The notes below the pieces were generated by a model that was not told where the DNA came from, ran no database searches, and saw only the letters and a program-made list of their open reading frames with translations. The position numbers and the translations under genes were made by a program. Positions 1-5,968 of a stretch of DNA of 10,039 nt are shown here, piece after piece. This DNA is from Desulfobacteraceae bacterium (lineage in GTDB: Bacteria > Desulfobacterota > DSM-4660 > Desulfatiglandales > Desulfatiglandaceae): assembly GCA_020349865.1 (NCBI GenBank), contig CP070700.1, forward strand, positions 2,662,492 to 2,672,530. Reading direction: 5' to 3'. Each line of letters starts with the position of its first letter. Positions within the stretch are counted from its first letter, which is position 1.

Positions 1-302
1 TCCTCACAAACTGAAACAACCATCACCATATTGTATTTTTTGGCAAAACCCTGCATCATCGAAACAGTGGGACCTTCAGGGACTTTTTCCTTCAGGTCAT
101 ACCATTTTGGGTTTTGCTCGGCAGGGAAATAGGGCCCATAGAAAAGCTCCTGGAGACAGAGGACCTGGACTCCTTTTTGGCCGGCATCTTCTATCATTTT
201 TACGTGCTTCTCAATCATGGCCTTCTTGATCTTATTGATGTCTTCCTCTCCCGATAGGGGACAACCCGCCTGAATTAACCCGCATTTAACAGTTCTATCC
301 AT
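1..302 (-). CDS. Nitrilase-superfamily carbon-nitrogen hydrolase, N-terminal part (partial at window edge)
   Basis: Reading from the ATG at 302 gives 100 residues that run off the window. They match the start of the nitrilase (CN hydrolase) fold: a first strand 'VKCGLIQAG', a long helix (about residues 22-42), then 'VLCLQELFYGPYF', where E52 sits at the position of the catalytic Glu of the Glu-Lys-Cys triad. The 'PEGPTV' segment followed by 'AKKYNMVMVVSV' is typical of the beta-ureidopropionase / N-carbamoylputrescine amidase branch, so the protein probably hydrolyses a carbamoyl or amide C-N bond in the cytoplasm. The catalytic Lys and Cys lie beyond the window, so substrate class is inferred only. 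A strong ribosome site (GAGGAGG, 312-318) lies 9 bases before the ATG and supports this start. The 149-base gap upstream suggests it need not be co-transcribed with the gene ending at 452. Confidence 0.85.
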   Translation of the reverse strand, partial: MDRTVKCGLIQAGCPLSGEEDINKIKKAMIEKHVKMIEDAGQKGVQVLCLQELFYGPYFPAEQNPKWYDLKEKVPEGPTVSMMQGFAKKYNMVMVVSVCE

Positions 303-311
303 AAGTGAAAG

Positions 312-318
312 CCTCCTC
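312..318 (-). promoter_or_regulatory. Strong ribosome binding site of the CN hydrolase gene
   Basis: GAGGAGG on the minus strand lies 9 bases before the ATG at 302. It is the best Shine-Dalgarno match in the window and fixes the start of the partial amidohydrolase. Confidence 0.85.
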
Positions 319-451
319 TTGTATAATTTTTGTGATGCGGCTTTTGAAAAAGAGATCCTCATGGCCCTTCCTGTACTATTTTCAAAAAGCTAAAGTTTTA
401 CCAATTCTTGTTATTAAAGCATTACATAGATTCGCTCTGCCGGTGAGCAGC

Positions 452-1639
452 TCATAAAACCCTAAATAATATCCCTTCTCCCTCATCGTGATCAAGCTTT
501 AGCAAGAAAGGGAGATTTTCGTGATTAAGGACACGGTCCACAAACCTATTTCTGTCTCCTTGAAATTCGACGGCAATAGATATGGAATCTTTCCTAACTC
601 TGGTCTGTCTAACAGATTTTACCCCATCCACATCTCTTCTTAGAAAATCCCTGAACATCCTGAACTGCTTATAATTGCTCAACCCTTTCAAAGTAACCTC
701 TATATGGCGAACCTTTCCACGATCAGAGGCAGTAAATCGAACAATGGAGGGAGTCAACCTCACGGCCAAACGATTGATCAACCTCTCAATGGCTTGTATG
801 GTCTGCGGATTCCCTTCGGTTCCTCGCTCTACCTGTTCGAATGCAATGGCCTGGGAGATTTGTGTGTTCTGATCTACATCCAAAGCCTTTAAGGTCAAAG
901 ATGCCTCCTTCTCATCAACGATCTCGGTCTGACCGAAAATTACCACATCGGCCGAAAAAAGCTTTCCCCACTCCAACGCGTCAACATCCCTGAGATCCGC
1001 ATACTTCAAAAATTCGGAATACTCCGTGTCAGGGACGCTCAACGTCCGATTGATCGGACTAAGACCTCTTTCCTGAAACACATTGTAGAGAATAAGCTCT
1101 GCTGGACTTAAGGAAGAATACATCTCCGGATCTTTCCACCAGTAATAGACTGTCCTCCCCTTCCTTTCTGAAACTAAGAACAGAACTTTAATAGGTGGAC
1201 CCTCTGTGACAACAACGCCCGCTTCTCTCAGTTTTTTTTCTATGACCTTTTCATTTATCCGAAGTCTGACAAGGACTCTATAACTCTCTCCGATCTGGTC
1301 CTCGGCCAGGATATTGAAATTTTCTATTTTCTCTTTAGCTTTTGGTATAATCTCAAGGATAATCCTCTGGAAATTATTTACTGCGTCCTCGCTTCCCAAT
1401 CGTCGCAAAAGGTAGTTTTCCAATCCTTTCATCAGTGCATTGGACACAGCAGTCTCTTTTGCCTGGGCCAGGTTTCCTTCTTTTACAGTGGCCGTTCCGA
1501 TTGCGAGAATTTCATTTTCCCCGGGCTTTGCTCCCATAGCAATAGGCAATAGCCCCGCCCAGAAAAAGCAGCAAAGACAACTAATAACAAAGAATGTGTA
1601 GACCCTCGTAAAGGTTGTTCTTACTATCATCTTTTGCAC
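452..1639 (-). CDS. Exported FlgT-N-like protein of unknown function
   Basis: A 395-residue protein with an N-terminal signal sequence: a basic n-region (R7, R12), a hydrophobic core at about residues 14-34 (VYTFFVISCLCCFFWAGLLP), and a likely cleavage near 'AMGA-KPGE'. It is therefore probably periplasmic or outer-membrane associated. Residues about 44-140 ('IGTATVKEGNLAQAKETAVSNAL', then 'YRVLVRLRIN') have the pattern of the FlgT N-terminal / LPP20-type domain: a strand, a helix rich in spaced Ala, and strands. Residues about 148-290 resemble the alpha/beta middle domain of such proteins, and the last ~90 residues look like a beta-alpha-beta repeat domain. No flagellar gene is nearby, so a flagellar role is not shown. 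The listed start is GTG; an ATG three codons downstream (1630) is equally possible and neither has a strong ribosome site. Family assignment is from pattern recognition only. Confidence 0.75.
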   Translation of the reverse strand: MQKMIVRTTFTRVYTFFVISCLCCFFWAGLLPIAMGAKPGENEILAIGTATVKEGNLAQAKETAVSNALMKGLENYLLRRLGSEDAVNNFQRIILEIIPKAKEKIENFNILAEDQIGESYRVLVRLRINEKVIEKKLREAGVVVTEGPPIKVLFLVSERKGRTVYYWWKDPEMYSSLSPAELILYNVFQERGLSPINRTLSVPDTEYSEFLKYADLRDVDALEWGKLFSADVVIFGQTEIVDEKEASLTLKALDVDQNTQISQAIAFEQVERGTEGNPQTIQAIERLINRLAVRLTPSIVRFTASDRGKVRHIEVTLKGLSNYKQFRMFRDFLRRDVDGVKSVRQTRVRKDSISIAVEFQGDRNRFVDRVLNHENLPFLLKLDHDEGEGILFRVL

Positions 1640-1797
1640 TCACTCATAAAACTTATCAACATGCACTTTGTGATGTATTCTATCGGATGCCCCTCCAATA
1701 GAGTAACAAACAAAAAACCCACTCTCCATGGTTTGCATGTTTCAACAAAAAATGCACCAAATAATGTTACGCATCTTGAAATAAAAAAACCTAAAGG
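1640..1797. other. Intergenic region between miaA and the FlgT-N-like gene
   Basis: This AT-rich spacer of 158 bases contains no gene that can be supported. On the minus strand, just after the miaA stop, there is a T-run preceded by a very short self-complementary ACC/GGT. Further on, a weak CCAT/GTGG stem (about 1720-1733) is followed by a second T-run. Either could act as a weak terminator for miaA, but the stems are only 3-4 pairs. A TGCAT/ATGCA inverted repeat with a 13-base loop lies at about 1734-1756. A -10-like TAGAAT (minus strand, near 1680) has no -35 at proper spacing. Nothing here is firm. Confidence 0.3.
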
Positions 1798-2727
1798 TCA
1801 AGCAGGCCCAGGAGAGAAATCCTTGATTTTTTGTAAAATGAGATCAAAATCCTTAGGATCGACCCAGGTTACATCAGGATCAGCCCGAAACCATACCAGC
1901 TGTCGCTTGGCGTATCTCCGGGTGTCCCTTTGAATTCCAAGGATTGCTTCCTTAAGTGACCACTCCCCTTTAAGATATTTTATCATATGTCTGTAGCCGA
2001 TGGACTTCATGGGTTTAAGATCAATTGAGTAGCCCTGCCTCAAAAGTTTCTCGGTCTCTTCGGCCAAGCCTGCTTCTGCCATACCCATGCTTCTTTTGTT
2101 AATGCGTTCATAAAGTTGTTCCCTGTTCACATACAAACAAATCATGAGCGCGTTTACAGGTTTATCCCTGAAACCATGCTCCTTGCTGAGTTCCGAAGGC
2201 ACGCGATTAGTAAGGTGCATAATCTCAAAGGCTCTTATGAGCCTTATGCGATCATTGGGGTGGATCTTGTTCGCAGCCTCAGGATCAATATGTTTCAACC
2301 TTTCATGGAGCTTCACTGTGCCAAGGATGTCGCATTCCCTAACTAATGACTCCCTCAATTTTGGACTTGCCGGCGGGCATTTTAGGAGTCCACCCAGCAA
2401 GCTCTTGATATAAAGGCCTGTCCCACCTACCACAAGACACCTCTTCCCCCTTGAGCTAATCTCCTCTATAAGGGGAAGGGCCATAGATCGAAAGATCGCA
2501 GCATTGTATTCTTCATCAGGGTTCACCACATCAAGAAGATGATGCTGAATACCTTTTTGTTCTTCAATCGTCGGCTTGGCCGTGCCAATATCCATGCCCC
2601 GGTAAACCTGCATGGAATCTGCGTTGATAATTTCTCCTCCTAAAGCCAGCGCCAACTCCACACCAAGAGAAGTCTTTCCACTGGCTGTTGGTCCGCTGAT
2701 GACAACGATTTTTGGTCTTCGATTCAT
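1798..2727 (-). CDS. miaA: tRNA dimethylallyltransferase MiaA
   Basis: MiaA transfers the dimethylallyl group from DMAPP to N6 of adenosine 37 in tRNAs reading UNN codons. This is the first step towards ms2i6A and improves codon-anticodon pairing. The 309-residue length is normal. Diagnostic motifs are present in order: the P-loop-like GPTASGKT (12-19), 'NADSMQVYRGMDIGTAKP' (35-52) with the catalytic-region Asp37, 'VVGGTGLYIKSLL' (99-111), and 'HPNDRIRLIRAFEI' (156-169) in the tRNA-binding part. A basic C-terminal region with 'GYRHMIKYLKG' and 'RRYAKRQLVWFR' is also typical. The start is ATG with only AAAGG abutting it, so the ribosome site is poor. The gene lies downstream of mutL, a common bacterial pairing, but 529 bases of repeat-like DNA separate them. 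hfq, a frequent partner, does not follow; an exported protein gene does. Confidence 0.97.
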   Translation of the reverse strand: MNRRPKIVVISGPTASGKTSLGVELALALGGEIINADSMQVYRGMDIGTAKPTIEEQKGIQHHLLDVVNPDEEYNAAIFRSMALPLIEEISSRGKRCLVVGGTGLYIKSLLGGLLKCPPASPKLRESLVRECDILGTVKLHERLKHIDPEAANKIHPNDRIRLIRAFEIMHLTNRVPSELSKEHGFRDKPVNALMICLYVNREQLYERINKRSMGMAEAGLAEETEKLLRQGYSIDLKPMKSIGYRHMIKYLKGEWSLKEAILGIQRDTRRYAKRQLVWFRADPDVTWVDPKDFDLILQKIKDFSPGPA

Positions 2728-2750
2728 CCTTTATTTTGAACATTATCTAG

Positions 2751-2941
2751 TGTCCATCCAGAACTGGCCCTTTTTGTCCGAACGCTTCGCGAGGACTCCC
2801 CACACCTTCGGCGCGGGTCCCCGGTTTCACAATCTCAGCGTCAATCTGCTGGATTCCTTGTGCGACGTACTACAGTACGGCTCCGCGTAATCCTTTGATT
2901 TTCTTGATCTTGTAGAAAATTGCTCATTTCTGAATTGGACA
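2751..2941. repeat. Candidate interspersed repeat / MITE-like element with imperfect inverted ends
   Basis: A block of about 190 bases whose ends are imperfect inverted repeats: TGTCCATCCAGAA at 2751-2763 and TTCTGAATTGGACA at 2928-2941, which align over TGTCCA and CAGAA with a one-base offset. Inside is a strong hairpin, CGTACT (2866-2871) and AGTACG (2874-2879), nested in outer arms GGATT (2851-2855) and AATCC (2889-2893). The block is visibly more GC-rich than the flanking DNA. It carries no convincing gene and no clear target-site duplication. It resembles non-autonomous repeat elements, but copy number cannot be judged from one window, so this is inference. Confidence 0.4.
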
Positions 2942-3135
2942 ATTGCTCGTGCCATTATTTCTTTTGTGGATGGGCGCTATCTAAAACATATCAGTTTAGC
3001 GCTTTGAAAAAGCCATCATTAGATTATCGGGCCGTGGATATCTCTTCCAGAAAAGCCGCAACACAAATTCGTAAAAGCTTGTCCGGGCGGGCTCGTCGAA
3101 CGCCCCCTTGGCCTTGTACAGGGGCGCTGAGCAGA

Positions 3136-3183
3136 CCCGCCAGGGATTTTGGCGCGTAGGCCCGCCAGGGATTTTGGCGGGTA
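3136..3183. repeat. Two-copy palindromic tandem repeat, 25-base period
   Basis: Two copies of a 23-base unit lie at 3136-3158 and 3161-3183, differing at a single base (C or G near the 3' end) and separated by GG. Each copy is a palindrome: CCCGCCA, a seven-base loop GGGATTT, then TGGCGGG (perfect in the second copy, one mismatch in the first). The left arm of copy 1 (ACCCGCCA, 3135-3142) can also pair with the right arm of copy 2 (TGGCGGGT, 3175-3182). The result is a REP-like structure that should fold strongly in DNA or RNA on either strand. It lies about 75 bases past the mutL stop codon and could stabilise or terminate that mRNA, although no T-run follows. Confidence 0.75.
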
Positions 3184-3256
3184 AGCAGAGAGGGCTGATC
3201 TGCTAAACTGTTACTCCGAAATCTATATTCCGCATTCCTCCTTTCGAATTAGGCAT

Positions 3257-4975
3257 TTACACGACCCTCTTAAACATCTTCTCGATTTCATAATAGGTGA
3301 AGCGCTTAAAAATAGGTCTTCCATGGGGGCAGTTTGTAGGTATTTCCGCCTCTTCCAACTGGCTCAGGAGATGGCTCATTTCCTCCCGAGTCATGGAATA
3401 TCCCGCCCGGATTGCTCCGTGGCAGGCCATGACTGTCAATACCTTGTCCAGAAGAATGTCATCCTCCGCTTTATCATCCCCTAATTCGGTTATAAGCTCA
3501 GACAAAAAGGAGTCCCACTGAATGTTCCTGAGAATGGCGGGGGCCGACCTCAACAGAAAAGTATTGCCCCCGAAATGATCAAGTTCAACACCAAAACGAC
3601 TCAGTTGGCCACACTTTTCCATAGCGATTCTTTTCTCTTTTGTCGCAAGTTCCAGCTTATACGGTAGCAGTAATGTCTGGGCTTCAATCCGCGACTCGTT
3701 TCCGCCCTTTTTGAGGCTTTCATAGACTATCCTTTCGTGTGCCGCATGCTGATCGACCATCAAAAACCCATCTTCCACTTGACACAAGATGTAAGTATTT
3801 CCCAATTGACCAATAACTTGTGGGGCTTTTCTGATAAAAGATTGTTCATGCCGTTCTCCCTTAAAAGGCATCGTCTTACTTTGAACCGGCTGGGAATACT
3901 CGCAAGCTGGCTCAGACACAAAATTAAACCTTTCTTCGCCATAAACGCTTTCTCGCTCGTGAAGTCGTGGGGCGAGATAGTCGCGAAAGCTTTGGTCCAG
4001 CGCTTTTTCAATGGCAGAAACGATAGCCCGAAAGACGTCGCGGCTGTTGTGGAACCGCACCTCCTGTTTGGTTGGATGCACGTTGACATCCACTTCTGTT
4101 GGATCAGTTTCTATAAAAATGACAGCCTGTGGATACTTCCCTTTCATGAGCCGCTGCCCGTAGCCTTCCATTATAGCCTTGGTCACGAGTCGATCTCTAA
4201 TATTCCTGTCATTTACATAAACGAACAAACGATCCCCTTTAGTCCTGCATAGGTCCGGCGGCGCCAAATAGGCGGTAATCGCCAGGGCACGGTTTCTTTC
4301 TCGTGCTTCTATCATGGACGCTGCCACCCTCCGCCCCATCAAGGCGGAAAACCGGTGTATTTGCTGATCAGATGCCGGAAGATTAATGATCGCTTTCCCG
4401 GCGTCTACTAATTTGAAGGTAATACCCGGAAATGGCAACGCCGCCCGAGACAAGACTTCGATAATATGGTCGGTTTCGGTCCGCACGGCACGTAGGAACT
4501 TCCGCCTGGCGGGGATATTGTAGAAAAGGCTCCTGACTTCAACGATTGTGCCATTAGGTGAGCCTGTTTCCTCAATGGAAATAAGTTTTCCACCTGCAAT
4601 CTTCAGCCTGTGGCCTGAGAGCTGCTTTTTTTGACGTGATATGATCTCCGTTTGGGATACAGAGGCAATGCTCGGGAGCGCTTCTCCCCTAAACCCAAAA
4701 GACTTCACGGCAAAAAGGTCAGAGGCCGTCTCTATCTTGCTTGTAGCATGTCTTTCAACGCATAAAAGGAGATCGTCTCTGGACATGCCAGCACCATTAT
4801 CGCTGACCTTGATTGAGCCTTTACCGCCCTTTTCAATTTTTATGGTAATGCGATCTGCAGTTGCATCAATACTGTTATCGATCAATTCTCTTACAACGGA
4901 AGCGGGCCTATCAATAACCTCACCGGCCGCGATCTGACAGGCCACTTTCTCTGGCAGGATTTGAATCGTATTCAT
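3257..4975 (-). CDS. mutL: DNA mismatch repair protein MutL (endonuclease type)
   Basis: MutL couples mismatch recognition by MutS to strand incision. The 572 residues show an N-terminal GHKL ATPase: 'IAAGEVIDRPASVVRELIDN' with catalytic Glu30 and Mg-binding Asn34, DNGAGM (59-64), and GFRGEAL (94-100). A transducer domain follows, ending in 'VDVNVHPTKQEVRF' (about 295-308), then a variable linker (about 335-385) and a C-terminal dimerisation domain. The latter carries the nicking-endonuclease motif DQHAAHERIVYE (408-419), matching DQHA(X)2E(X)4E, plus 'ACHGAIRAG' (517-525) and CPHGRP (549-554), which form the metal site in MutL proteins of bacteria without MutH. Incision by MutL itself is thus expected. 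The ATG overlaps the stop of the upstream gene as ATGA and has almost no ribosome site, so translation is probably coupled. Confidence 0.98.
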   Translation of the reverse strand: MNTIQILPEKVACQIAAGEVIDRPASVVRELIDNSIDATADRITIKIEKGGKGSIKVSDNGAGMSRDDLLLCVERHATSKIETASDLFAVKSFGFRGEALPSIASVSQTEIISRQKKQLSGHRLKIAGGKLISIEETGSPNGTIVEVRSLFYNIPARRKFLRAVRTETDHIIEVLSRAALPFPGITFKLVDAGKAIINLPASDQQIHRFSALMGRRVAASMIEARERNRALAITAYLAPPDLCRTKGDRLFVYVNDRNIRDRLVTKAIMEGYGQRLMKGKYPQAVIFIETDPTEVDVNVHPTKQEVRFHNSRDVFRAIVSAIEKALDQSFRDYLAPRLHERESVYGEERFNFVSEPACEYSQPVQSKTMPFKGERHEQSFIRKAPQVIGQLGNTYILCQVEDGFLMVDQHAAHERIVYESLKKGGNESRIEAQTLLLPYKLELATKEKRIAMEKCGQLSRFGVELDHFGGNTFLLRSAPAILRNIQWDSFLSELITELGDDKAEDDILLDKVLTVMACHGAIRAGYSMTREEMSHLLSQLEEAEIPTNCPHGRPIFKRFTYYEIEKMFKRVV

Positions 4976-5841
4976 AACTCGAGGAGTTCTTGATGCATGG
5001 TCAACCGTTTGCTTGGCCGGCGAATTTTGTATGGTCGCATAAAAGACCTGCTCCTTTTTCCAAGGCGCAAATTTTGCCTTCCCATCGGGTCATATGACAA
5101 GCAGGTAGATTGCCCAGGATTTTTCAATAAATCTTTAACAACGCAACATGAAAGATCAAGCATAAAGGTAAGATAATCACGAAAGACTTGCCAGCGATCC
5201 AATTTGCTTTCAAAAAGCATGTGGTGTGTCGCATAAAAGTAATCTGAGACTTTTACTGACTGCTTAAAGACATGTTTTTTGGCCTTGAGACCGTTTTTTC
5301 CTTTCCCCGCTATCAGAGTAAGGCGGGCGTCGTATCCTCTGTGATCCATACTTAAAACATCTCTGGCTATTTTTATATAGCCTGGCCCAACCAGATAATC
5401 GGCCTTTACTTCCCAAAATAAATGCCCCATTTGCCTTCTCATAGGAAATGATTTGATGAGGTTTGGGATAAATATGTTATGTGCTACCACATCAGCTGCT
5501 AAATGGGAAAGAAATCCGTAAGCATAGGCCGCTTCCCGATCATCACCCGCCCTGCCGAGTAATGTTAAACCGCCTTCCCAATTGTGGAGGTGTCTGGCAT
5601 TTGCTGTTTTTGTTTTGCCGATAAAGAAATCGGCAGACAGACACCCGTAGAGGTATTGAAGGGGGAATGAGGTGATAATTCTGGCAATGGAGGGTAATAA
5701 CAGGCACGCATCATTCAGCGTGCTCAAGGCGGTCACCGTATGAACAGCAGGCCCCCAAGCCAGCACGCTTTCTGCGCATATGAGTTGAACCATGCCTGAT
5801 ACACCCAAAAGCACCATGAACTTCATAAAAAACATTTGCAT
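4972..5841 (-). CDS. Secreted zinc-dependent phospholipase C / S1-P1 nuclease-fold protein
   Basis: From the ATG at 5841 the protein has 289 residues. A signal peptide (residues 1-28, ending 'AESVLA') is followed directly by Trp29-Gly. In this superfamily the mature N-terminal Trp is itself a zinc ligand, so the cleavage point and the metal site agree. The remaining ligands of the tri-zinc site appear in the expected order: H34, D71 ('SADFF'), H86 ('HLHNWEGG'), H113-x3-D117-x3-H121 ('SHLAADVVAH') and H140-x3-E144 ('GHLFWE'). It should hydrolyse phosphodiester bonds outside the cytoplasm; whether in phospholipid or nucleic acid cannot be told. The C-terminus is strongly basic. The frame is open up to a TTG at 5922, but AGAGGT six bases before the 5841 ATG favours that start; an ATG at 5865 is the alternative. 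The stop overlaps the mutL start. Confidence 0.85.
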   Translation of the reverse strand: MQMFFMKFMVLLGVSGMVQLICAESVLAWGPAVHTVTALSTLNDACLLLPSIARIITSFPLQYLYGCLSADFFIGKTKTANARHLHNWEGGLTLLGRAGDDREAAYAYGFLSHLAADVVAHNIFIPNLIKSFPMRRQMGHLFWEVKADYLVGPGYIKIARDVLSMDHRGYDARLTLIAGKGKNGLKAKKHVFKQSVKVSDYFYATHHMLFESKLDRWQVFRDYLTFMLDLSCCVVKDLLKNPGQSTCLSYDPMGRQNLRLGKRSRSFMRPYKIRRPSKRLTMHQELLEL

Positions 5842-5968
5842 ACTTTTACCTCTTTTGCCATACATTAATCCATTACTCCAACATTCGACCATTCCCCGTA
5901 TGCAGAACCTCATACCGGGCAATGAAGGTATTCTGTCTCAAACAGCTCCACGATTTCAAATAGTTCTG
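5842..5968. other. Spacer between gap and the PLC-like gene with an imperfect hairpin
   Basis: The 127 bases between the gap stop and the preferred PLC start hold an imperfect inverted repeat: CAGAACCTCAT (5903-5913) and ATGAAGGTATTCTG (5922-5935), pairing as CAGAA/TTCTG, CCT/AGG and CAT/ATG with small bulges. It has no following T-run on the minus strand and is unlikely to be a simple terminator. Two TTGA-type -35-like boxes occur upstream of it on the minus strand, but neither has a -10 at normal spacing. A separate promoter for the PLC-like gene and mutL is possible but not demonstrated. Confidence 0.35.

Larger units (their letters stand above)
2728..3256. other. 529-base non-coding block between mutL and miaA
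   Basis: This stretch separates the mutL stop from the miaA start and contains no gene with both a start and a ribosome site. It is composite. From 2751 to 2941 is a MITE-like segment. From about 2941 to 3075 is AT-rich DNA with an imperfect GCGCTA/TAGCGC hairpin (2974-3002). From about 3080 to 3183 is very GC-rich DNA with several hairpins (CGCCCC 3101-3106 with GGGGCG 3121-3126) and a two-copy palindromic tandem repeat. The last 70 bases before the mutL stop are AT-rich again. An 8-base direct repeat AATTGCTC occurs at 2918-2925 and 2941-2948. No canonical terminator with a T-run was found after mutL. Confidence 0.6.

Noticed and set aside
319..420. Possible promoter (TATACA) before the CN hydrolase gene
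   Set aside because: A start site at the usual distance would fall inside the Shine-Dalgarno sequence, and the -35 match is poor.
2974..3002. GCGCTA/TAGCGC hairpin as a terminator for mutL
   Set aside because: The stem is bulged, has a long loop and lacks a T-run on the minus strand.
2920..3159. 79-codon plus-strand open frame in the mutL-miaA gap
   Set aside because: It spans both repeat-like segments and the AT-rich join between them, has no ribosome site and looks like a chance frame through GC-rich DNA.
3136..3183. Short repeats considered as a CRISPR array
   Set aside because: Only two copies with a two-base gap; there are no spacers and no cas genes.
3737..4252. 171-codon open frame on the plus strand
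   Set aside because: It lies entirely antisense within mutL, whose motifs are intact on the other strand, and it shows no recognisable domain or ribosome site.
5842..5922. Longer N-terminus of the PLC-like protein from the TTG at 5922
   Set aside because: It would put a 27-residue non-hydrophobic extension before the signal peptide; the AGAGGT-ATG at 5841 gives a normal signal peptide.
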